Positions 56,960 through 64,000 of a stretch of DNA of 64,000 nt are shown here, one piece after another. Within the stretch, counting starts at the first letter, position 1. Each line of letters begins with the position of its first letter. The notes under the pieces are model-generated. The model made no database searches. It had not been told where the DNA came from and saw only the letters and a list, made by a program, of their open reading frames with translations. The DNA comes from Hygrocybe punicea. Taxonomy: Eukaryota; Basidiomycota; Agaricomycetes; Agaricales; Hygrophoraceae. A program made the translations under genes and the position numbers. The stretch covers positions 1,736,001-1,800,000 of the forward strand of contig OY744468.1 of the NCBI GenBank assembly GCA_963556145.1. The letters run 5' to 3'.

Positions 56960-59021
56960 ATGGATCACACCAACAGTCTCCCATTCTCCCCTAGCATGCA
57001 GTTTTTCTCAAACACACATTCATCTCCGTTACACAACAATTATCAGCAGTATGATTTTGCTGGCAATAATCCGGGACATGGTAAATTTATGGTGTGTGCG
57101 TCACACAATGTAAAACTTTACTAATACCATCCTTTAGAGTACAGGATCATCAGCAGCCTTGAGCTCATTTACGCCAAGCCAAGCTCTCTCTCCCTGTCGC
57201 AGCATGAATTTGATCAGTAATATGAATACGAGTGGCGATAATGCCACATATATGCACCTGAAACAACATATTCTGGTGCTTGAGAAAGAGAACATTGCCC
57301 TTACCACTGAGTTGAGCTCAACGAAGTGAGTTTTCCCATTTGAGAGAGTGTATCATTGACTTGTTTATATCCGAGATCCATGCTGTCCAAGGTCTTGGAG
57401 AGATTGCCACTAACGAACTCTGAGGCTACGGGAAATAGCTTACACTCCACCAAACAGCTCGTTGCACCTCTCAACCAAGCGAACTATCCCAACGTCAAGT
57501 TTTGGACTCAAAAAGCATACAAGAAGGCTCGTCAACACACGATTGGTGATACAAATGCCCTCGCAACCCAGAAGCGCAAACGTGGCCGGCCTAGACAGAA
57601 CATTGGTGAGGACAGTGACCAGGAGGATAACATTGAAGGTCGACACACATACATCGAGGATATTAACAGAAATCCAGCAAATCGTGACCTTCTCTGGCGT
57701 ATATCACTCAAAGCAAGGCAATGCTGGTTCTCTATGTGGAAACTCAAGATAGCACCAGATAGTTGGCGAGTAATCGATGCTGACGCTAATGAGTTCTTCA
57801 AGCGCGAAATGCAACATGACTTCGTCGAGTTTTGTCTTTGTGAGGGCAATTGGAAACTTGACCACTGGGCGACACTGAATTATCCATCTTGGGTTCAGAA
57901 TCATCTCAAGGGCAAGGACCCGGAAGACCCCAAAGTAAGGTTGAGTAAGAAGATCAAAACGGACCCAACGACGATACCTGTTACGGCCACTAGCGCTTCT
58001 CTTGACGATAAAGGCCTCATTCGCATGGATGAAGACTCTGGTGCAAAGCCTAATCAAGCCGACTTGCCCACCAACAACAAGCAGTGCGAGGACAACATTC
58101 AGCGTGAGGACAACATTCCGCACAAGGATGACAATCGACATGACAAACCCACTCCGAGTCCTATCCCAGCTCCAGGTGCGACAAGAATTGTCAACCCACT
58201 GTGAGTCTTACTATTATTTGCCATCAAATATTACCAATGGAAATATGCACTAGCGATAACCTCGACGCTCTGATAGATGACATCACGAACACAAGGAAAC
58301 CGCTTACAAGTACCAACATGGATGACGCACCTATGGATACGGGTAAAGTCATCATGCCTGCGAATGCTACGAGTACCAGCATCATCAGCAGCATGGACGA
58401 CATGCCTGTAAGCGATCCGACTCGTAAAGTCAACGTGCCTGTGAACGCTACGAGTACCCGCATCATCAATGGCCTAGACGATGCATCTGTAAGCGATGCA
58501 ACTGGTGAAGTCAACGTGCCTGTGAACCCTACGAGTATCGGCATGGAGGACACACTTGCAAGCTATGCGGCTACTTGTGAAGGTACCACACCAGCTCCGA
58601 AGGACCCCTCTCAGCACATAGCTGAACCGACCACGAGTACGAGCCAAGGCGGGAAGAAGACTGGTGCAAAGGCCAAGAAACCTTTTCTGAAGAGCGCTTA
58701 TGCTGTTCCGGGGGCTGCTGATACTCTGATGTACATCTTACTTGCTTGTTTGAGACACTAAGCATTAACATCTTGATATCTAGGAATCTCTGCATGCGTG
58801 CATGGTTAGAGACACACCCTGGTGGCTTGAAAGCGGACTTCAAGGAATATTACAAGACTCTTGCAAAGGAAGAGCTTCGGGTGAGCGTTCATAATATTGA
58901 TTGGCTTGACAATGCTAAGATGGCTCGGAATCACTTTAGCATTATACCTCACTGGCAAAGGCTTTGGTATGTACACCGCTCTCTACTGATCTGAGTCGCA
59001 GATTCTAACATTCTCTTTAGA
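56960..59021 (+). CDS. Companion gene of the Tnp2 element, apparently intact
   Basis: Starts MDHTNSLPFSPSMQFF. An intron near 57091-57138 leads to a leucine-zipper-like coiled coil (MHLKQHILVLEKENIALTTEL), followed by an intron near 57328. The long exon (about 57381-58200) holds a basic stretch (KRKRGRPRQN, AT-hook-like GRP) and a Trp-rich region (CWFSMWKLKIAPDSWRVI, WKLDHWATLNYPSWVQNHL). An intron at 58201-58253 leads to a region with about 33-residue degenerate repeats (NVPVNATSTRI). A last intron near 58730-58782 precedes a helical end (MRAWLETHPGGLKADFKEYY). The stop codon may be split across a final intron (58967-59020). It probably assists the transposase, perhaps in DNA binding. That role is inferred from position and composition only. 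Confidence 0.65.
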
Positions 59022-59478
59022 AAGGCAAGAAGACTCGTTCCGAGTCGTAGATGGTGCTTCTCGACGCCGACCTCATTCACTTTTTTGCACGATTCACTCT
59101 CAGACGAGGCACGGCTGGTATAGGCAATATTGGGGGCCAGGTAACAACACATGTGGACACGATTACTGTATATTAGTTTCGGCTTTGCCTAATAGATGTC
59201 AAAAGATTTCTTGCAATTACATTAATAGAATGAGAGGAATTGCGAGCAATTATCATAGATTATTCTAATAGAAAGAGCTGAGAAAATCAACGCCATGACG
59301 ATGTAGTTAAAATATATTCTCTTAAGATTTAATCTGGTATAATCGAGGAGTAATCGAGGATAAAAGAAAAATATCTATCATGGAGCCAATCTTGAATTAC
59401 CATCTTTCACATCCATTATCTCAGCACACAACGGAAGAAAATCGACCACAATTGACCGACTTTTCACTGGGCCTCAAG

Positions 59479-59645
59479 TGGCAAATGCTTCAAGAATGTT
59501 TTTCGTGGATCAAACTCTTCTCAGTAGACTAAACGAGGAGGGCAACGGTCAACTTGAAAGAAGCCAAGGTAGGGCATTGAGCCGTAGTGTGTCAACAGAT
59601 GACCTTGACTGGGAAGCAATGACATCTTCAGATAAGGTCAAGTGA
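59479..59645 (+). pseudogene. Displaced 3' end of the secreted repeat-protein gene
   Basis: Immediately after the target duplication. The frame with PQVANASRMFFVDQTLLSR and SRSVSTDDLDWEAMTSSDK ends in TGA at about 59645. It is in phase with one of the two frames that reach the left target site, while the other frame stops sooner (after SNSSQ). Either fits as the former C-terminus. Confidence 0.5.
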
Positions 59646-59819
59646 ATTGAAATCGAACAACCCCCTTCAGAAATGATTGGTACATTATGAGTAACCAGTG
59701 AAATGTGGAATTTTACATTTCAGGCAACTGCTATCCTAGGACTCCTTAGTTGGAACATGTTAGTACTGTTGTTCTAATGGTCCTTGTCAGTGGGGAGAAT
59801 GGGGGGGGGAAATGTATGG

Positions 59820-60260
59820 CCCATGGTCCTCCCATGGTTGAATGATATAATGGTACCAAGGGACAGTCAAGGCATTCCAGTGTACCCCCATGGTACTGCA
59901 CCCCAGGACCATGGGTGACATATTCACTCCCATGGTCTCACAGATGCCTAGGAAATGTACCCCCATGGTACTGCACCTCAGGACCATGGGTGCAATATTC
60001 ACTCCCATGGTCTCACATATGCCCAGGAAATGTACCCCCATGGTACTGCACCCCAGGACCATGGGTGCACTATTGACTCCCATGGTCTCACACACACGCC
60101 CAGGAAATGTACCCCCATGGTACTGCATCAAAAGACCATGGGTGCGATATTCACTCCCATGGTCTCACATATGCCCAGGAAATGTACCCCCATTGTGACA
60201 CATTTTCTCCCATGGTAGTCTCCCCCAAGACCATGAGTGCCACATATTCTTCCATGGTCT
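59820..60260. repeat. 75-bp minisatellite rich in CCATGG
   Basis: GTACCCCCATGGTACTGCAC starts at 59882, 59957, 60032 and 60109, with a diverged copy at 60184 (spacings 75, 75, 77, 75). Each unit has two or three CCATGG palindromes, which keep frames open on both strands. These frames are not genes. Confidence 0.95.
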
Positions 60261-60966
60261 TGCTCATGGGGTTGGTAAGCCCATGGTCTAGCATGTTAGT
60301 TCCACGCTTCACACAATTTTTGTCTGTCTCATCGTTCTCTACTGTGCATGGTGCAGCATACCATCAGGAAATCATTGTGGGAATGAGATAGCTATATAAG
60401 GTTGTATCTGATATGAAATCCACAACATATATATAATTATGATAGACATCCAGCCAAAGCTATATATTTCATGGTTACGAAGATGAAATCACAGCATTTT
60501 AATCAGCCTGGAATCTCATGTGGAAGGCTTATCAGTATGCTCCCTGAAGATCATAACGATAAATTTAGGCCAACATATATATTTCATGGTTATAAAGATG
60601 AGATTATAACATATTAATCAGCCTGACATTCCTGTATATTTCTCAGTCTGCTCTTTCTATCATGACAGCAACTAAGTCATTTAGATATTTGCAGCTCATG
60701 GTTGGGGTTGTGGACAATATAACAACTTTCTGCTATTTCATGATAATGTACAACAGGTGGATGAATTTATAGTGGACTTGTCTTAATTTACAAGGCCTTA
60801 TCAAACAACATCATTTGGTCAATGGATGGCTCAGACAATATTCAACAACAAACTGCTGATACTGAATCAACAACTAGTTACTAGTTGACGAGCTCAGACT
60901 TATTAGCACACAAGGAATCACTTGGGACATAACATGAACATTTCTTCATTTGAATTACTGACAATG
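60261..60966. other. AT-rich segment with a short direct duplication
   Basis: ATATATTTCATGGTTA(C/T)(G/A)AAGATGA followed by TTAATCAGCCTG occurs at about 60463 and 60578. No gene seen. Confidence 0.45.
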
Positions 60967-62306
60967 TCACTGCATGTCATTATGATTATGGTCACCATTC
61001 CTCAATTGAGCCTGCTTTTGGGCCTGCTGCTTCTGCTTGATACGAGCCAGTGCACTGCCTTCAATAGGATTTCTGGACTCGGTAACCGAGTGAGGAAAGA
61101 TTTGTCTATCGATGTATTAGTATGCAGACTCCAGTATCCGATGCTATTCTCACCTTTTCCACCATTCAAGAAGGGCTTGAACTTCTTCAGTCTCCTCCAT
61201 ATCCTCCAGTAAATCCAACAGACTGTTATAAAAGTTTCCGAGTCGGTGATGGAATCAGTGTGAGAGAATGTGTTGGTGGAGCAAAGTGCAAAGCAAATCT
61301 GCGGAAGTCATCAGTGAAGCACATTGTGATCAACCTCAAGACCTACTTGTGTAGCAATATATACTAATGAGGCTTTGGTGATGAATGTCATGCCATGGAT
61401 ACGTGCATTACCAGACTTAGTTGCTCTTGGCTCATCCTCATCAACGGAGCTGGGAGAGGTGAAGATGTGTTTGTAGGCCTTCAAAATCTGAAGTCAATGT
61501 CATGGTGCTGCATTAAACAATTCTGACGCACTGATACTAAGAGTTGACTTCTCAAGAGGCCATTCCAGGGATCTTCTGGGTCATATGTGAGGTTGGCATA
61601 AAGGAAGAGAGGCCATTGATCTCCTCGCACATGCATCTTACTGCTGCGAAGCTTTTCCCTGGTCCTATAAAGTGACCGGTGAGCACAATCCAATTTCCAC
61701 AATGGTTTGGAACACCTACATCGGTACAGACCAATCAACACCAGCTGGACATAGCAATGCACCTGTTCGCTCATGATGAAAGCTGTGATCGTTCTTGATT
61801 TTATGACTGAGAGGGGGGGTGAGAGTTTGGCCTTTGGGGGTTATCCAATCGACTATAGCACTTTTCATCCCTTTTGTATCATCAGCTCGGGATCCATTCA
61901 TTCCCTTTTGTACCTATGGAATGAAATTTACAGAGTGAACAACAAATTAATTCACATCATCATCTTACCAGTTCAGCCATCAACACAACCTCCTCTGGGG
62001 AGGCATTGAGCAGTCTGTCTTGAAGGCCGTGGCAAAGGTTGAGTAGATCCTGGAAGATAGCTTGCTCACGACACTCCCTAGGTCATTGGCACCAATATTG
62101 GCTAATCCAATGGCAGATGAATGGTCATACTTAGTGGACAATAATTCTATGTTGATTTCCTTGTTGTCAGTGACGCATTCCAAGCCATTGGTGAGAAGAA
62201 CTTTGATGTTGCAGAAAGAGTATACTACATGTCCCAAATGATGGCCACAATGAACGAGGGGATCAGTGAGTGTCCTGGTGATGGGAAATAAACAGGTAGA
62301 CTGCAA
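60967..62306 (-). CDS. Fungal DUF6698-like protein, copy 2 (one frame slip)
   Basis: Reading 62306 downward, CGHHLGHVVYSFCNIKVLL and SVVSKLSSRIYSTFATA are followed by ASPEEVVLMAEL and an intron. Next come MNGSRADDTKGMKSAIVDW, HHERTGALLCPAGVDW, an intron, GDQWPLFLYANLTYDPED, and an intron. Then YKHIFTSPSSVDEDEPR, SGNARIHGMTFITKA, an intron, a Cys-containing block, VQALLEWWKR, and a last intron. The end is SALARIKQKQQAQKQAQ, stopping at 60967. This is the full order of the fungal DUF6698 family, whose function is unknown. A single missing base near 61233 (DSE..FYNS) is the only break seen. It could be a sequencing error or the start of decay. It is better preserved than copy 1. The start codon is uncertain because an upstream exon (up to about 62540) is possible. 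Confidence 0.75.
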
Positions 62307-62654
62307 CGCTGGAAGCTGTTGGAGACATACGACTTTTTTCGAGCTCCTTGCTGTAAGGCATTATCATGGGGTCATCGTCCAGTAACTGGGGTAGATTCCC
62401 GAGACATGGATTGTTGTAGTAGTAAAGGAAGGAGTGATGTGAAGGCCGAACTTGAACATGATGCTTTAATGCTTGCTTGGAATGGAGTTTAAAGTTGCGT
62501 TGAGAGGTTGAAGACGATTACTAAACATGTCAAACGAATATCTGCGCTACAAGAGCAAGGCTACAATGGCATTTGATGGGTTTAATATGAGCAGAGTATC
62601 AAATGTGAGAGACGTGCCTTTGTGTACCAAGCTAGTATGAGAAATGCATGAGTC

Positions 62655-63167
62655 ATGAACCATCCCCATCGAAAACCTGGAGTGACCCAAGCAATGCAAC
62701 GGAAGCCCAGTGATACTTGCACCAATTATAACTTGTTTGGCTATGACCCCGAAGGATGCCTTGCACACCTTGCGGCCCACTTTTATGGGCCTGATTGGAA
62801 GCTGGAATATCCTGTCAAGCAATTTGTTGGCAAACCTCAGCCTCCCCATTATGGCCCTCCGGCTCCATATCAAGTCCCACATCTTCCTGCCAGATTTTGG
62901 CCCCAGATGCCTCCAGAGTACTATGGATGCCCTTGTCCCCCATTTCTCTCACCGCTGATCCGCTTTGATCCAAGCGTCTTTGGGGCATTGTGGTATGCCA
63001 AAAGCGTCCCTTCTTCAGCATGTGAGTACAACAAGTCAAAGATAGATATACAAAATGACACTCTGTTCTCAGAAGATATAAATTGCAGACGTGATTTGAT
63101 TGCAAATGAGTTGGCTACCAAGGATGGGTTTGAATGGGAGACAGATTCTGATATGACCAGTAACTAA
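62655..63167 (+). CDS. Unknown Pro/Tyr-rich 170-residue protein
   Basis: An open frame without introns: MNHPHRKPGVTQAMQRKPS, NYNLFGYDPEGCLAHLAAHF, then a Pro-rich stretch (PQPPHYGPPAPYQVPHLPA) and YYGCPCPPFLSPLIRFDPS. Composition is balanced and unlike the neighbouring repeats, which supports coding. No family recognised. It is divergent from the DUF6698-like gene. Confidence 0.4.
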   Translation: MNHPHRKPGVTQAMQRKPSDTCTNYNLFGYDPEGCLAHLAAHFYGPDWKLEYPVKQFVGKPQPPHYGPPAPYQVPHLPARFWPQMPPEYYGCPCPPFLSPLIRFDPSVFGALWYAKSVPSSACEYNKSKIDIQNDTLFSEDINCRRDLIANELATKDGFEWETDSDMTSN

Positions 63168-63414
63168 AAAAATTGGTGTATGGTTGACTTTTTTGCGAGT
63201 CAAGAAAGGGATGCAGGGACTGTCGTACAATAGTTGCATATGGCATAATGCATAAGGAGTATGCTGTGACACAAGATTAAGATGAGGTTAGCAGTACCAA
63301 ACCTAATGCTTTGTCAATAAAATGAGCACTAGACCTGATGTTGAGAGTCTGGGAACATCAGGAAAAACACTTTGGCTCTCACATTATCCTGGGAATATTC
63401 CATTTTCCCAGGGT

Positions 63415-63465
63415 GTCAGAGAGTGCCACAGAGTGTCACAGAGTGTCACAGAGTGTCACAGAGCA
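63415..63465 (+). repeat. Short CACAGAGTGT tandem array
   Basis: About four and a half copies of the 10-bp word CACAGAGTGT. No function apparent. Confidence 0.8.
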
Positions 63466-63756
63466 TTGGAAAGAAACCTCAGAGTCACAGAAACTTGTAA
63501 CCCATATTATTACTACCAAATAGTTTTGTATGAATACATATTCTGCCAGTTGTTCACCAAGAAAGTCCCACATTCATCTAAAACATTATCAGTGGTCCAT
63601 GTAATATCTGCAGACCTTCTGAACAGAGGCATTAACATGCAACTCTGCCTAGTGCTTGTTAAAGGAATAATAGAACCCGAACATTGACCATCTGCACGGT
63701 AGAGAGGCTTGAGAGTGTACATGTTGTGATATGGTTCTGCTGTTGGTTTCAGTCCA

Positions 63757-63969
63757 GTGTACCATTCAACATATGTCAAAGGGGTTTTCAGCCAGATTAC
63801 TGGTGATGGTCCCAGGCCGGAGTCTAGCGATGATGGCAATGTGAAAATCACCCTCACACGTCCGATGCGTATTCCTGACATAAAAAATGTCAACATGAGA
63901 CTGCAAGCTTACCAGAAAGCTTACCTTCAAGACTGGTGGATTCTGCAACGTCAGTGTGCAGAACTATGA
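63757..63969 (+). CDS. Unknown partial protein near the window end
   Basis: A frame with MYHSTYVKGVFSQITGDGP and NVKITLTRPMRIPDIKN, then MRLQAYQKAYLQDWWILQRQ, stopping at 63969. It looks protein-like, but the gene may have exons beyond the window. Not recognised. Confidence 0.3.
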   Translation: MYHSTYVKGVFSQITGDGPRPESSDDGNVKITLTRPMRIPDIKNVNMRLQAYQKAYLQDWWILQRQCAEL

Positions 63970-64000
63970 CATTGTCAAAGTGGCCTGCTCTTTTCTTGAA

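Larger units (their letters stand above)
53502..59471 (+). mobile_element. Tnp2-type (CACTA-like) DNA transposon, 5970 bp
   Basis: The termini are 15-bp perfect inverted repeats: CCCAGTGAAAAGTCG at 53502-53516 and its complement at 59457-59471. CCTCAAG stands directly outside both ends (53495-53501, 59472-59478). The element carries a Tnp2-like transposase and a companion multi-exon gene on the plus strand. It interrupts the 3' part of the secreted repeat-protein gene. The 7-bp duplication is longer than the 2-3 bp usual for CACTA. Confidence 0.9.

Noticed and set aside
59787..60218. Proteins made of repeated GVHFLGICETMGVN-like or MYPHGTAPQDHG-like units
   Set aside because: Both strands encode repeats because the 75-bp unit is palindrome-rich. 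This is a minisatellite, not a gene.

Overview
The window reads as a transposon-dense stretch of a basidiomycete (Agaricomycetes) nuclear genome. The evidence is short GT..AG introns of about 42-62 nt, Plavaka-type and Tnp2-type CACTA transposases, Ty3/Gypsy and Ty1/Copia polyproteins, hAT and pogo remnants, fungal DUF6698-like genes, and many foldback or MITE-like elements. I saw no rRNA, tRNA or CRISPR. Host-like coding space is small: a 9-exon orphan gene (36047-38297), a secreted Ser/Thr/Pro-rich repeat protein (51372-53501, broken by a transposon), and a few short unknown genes.

Layout. 1-520 is a GGGACA/TGTCCC minisatellite in two orientations. 611-17372 is one 16.8-kb composite element bounded by two 1030-bp inverted repeats. 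Each repeat carries an array of roughly 45-bp subterminal units. Inside lie a decayed Plavaka transposase (10017-14600), a Myb-like pseudogene (6785-7290), and later insertions: a truncated Copia (3940-6413), two TA-flanked MITEs (2132-2513, 8639-9922) and a solo LTR that sits in a transposase exon (10963-11606). 18340-25912 holds a low-complexity locus, a second Plavaka transposase on the minus strand, and a DUF6698-like gene just upstream of it. 26.3-33.5 kb holds small unknown genes, a deleted pogo element (28351-29974), two foldback palindromes (30229-30969, 31173-31522) and duplicated low-complexity units. 34250-35949 is a hAT element with a perfect 8-bp target duplication. Its only gene keeps the BED finger and the dimerisation domain but has lost the catalytic core.

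38.9-40.7 kb is a tandem and inverted repeat field. It runs into a 9.6-kb Gypsy retrotransposon (40666-50295; gag and pol on the minus strand) that carries an additional spliced gene on the opposite strand with a coiled coil and a Cys6 cluster. 50.5-50.93 kb ends in a Helitron-like 3' terminus. 51372-53501 is the secreted repeat-protein gene. A 5970-bp Tnp2-type DNA transposon (53502-59471; 15-bp inverted repeats, 7-bp target duplication) has inserted in its 3' part. This transposon has a broken transposase and an apparently intact multi-exon companion gene. 59.8-60.3 kb is a 75-bp minisatellite, 60967-62306 is a second DUF6698-like gene, and the end has two short unknown genes.

Common theme: nearly every element is broken by in-frame TGA codons at positions where the family or the local motif suggests arginine (CGA to TGA). 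This is the pattern expected from C-to-T decay at CpG in silenced repeats. The most unusual items are the antisense Cys6 gene of the Gypsy element, the catalytic-core-less hAT gene, the composite 1030-bp inverted-repeat element, and the recurrent low-complexity loci that appear to be spliced.
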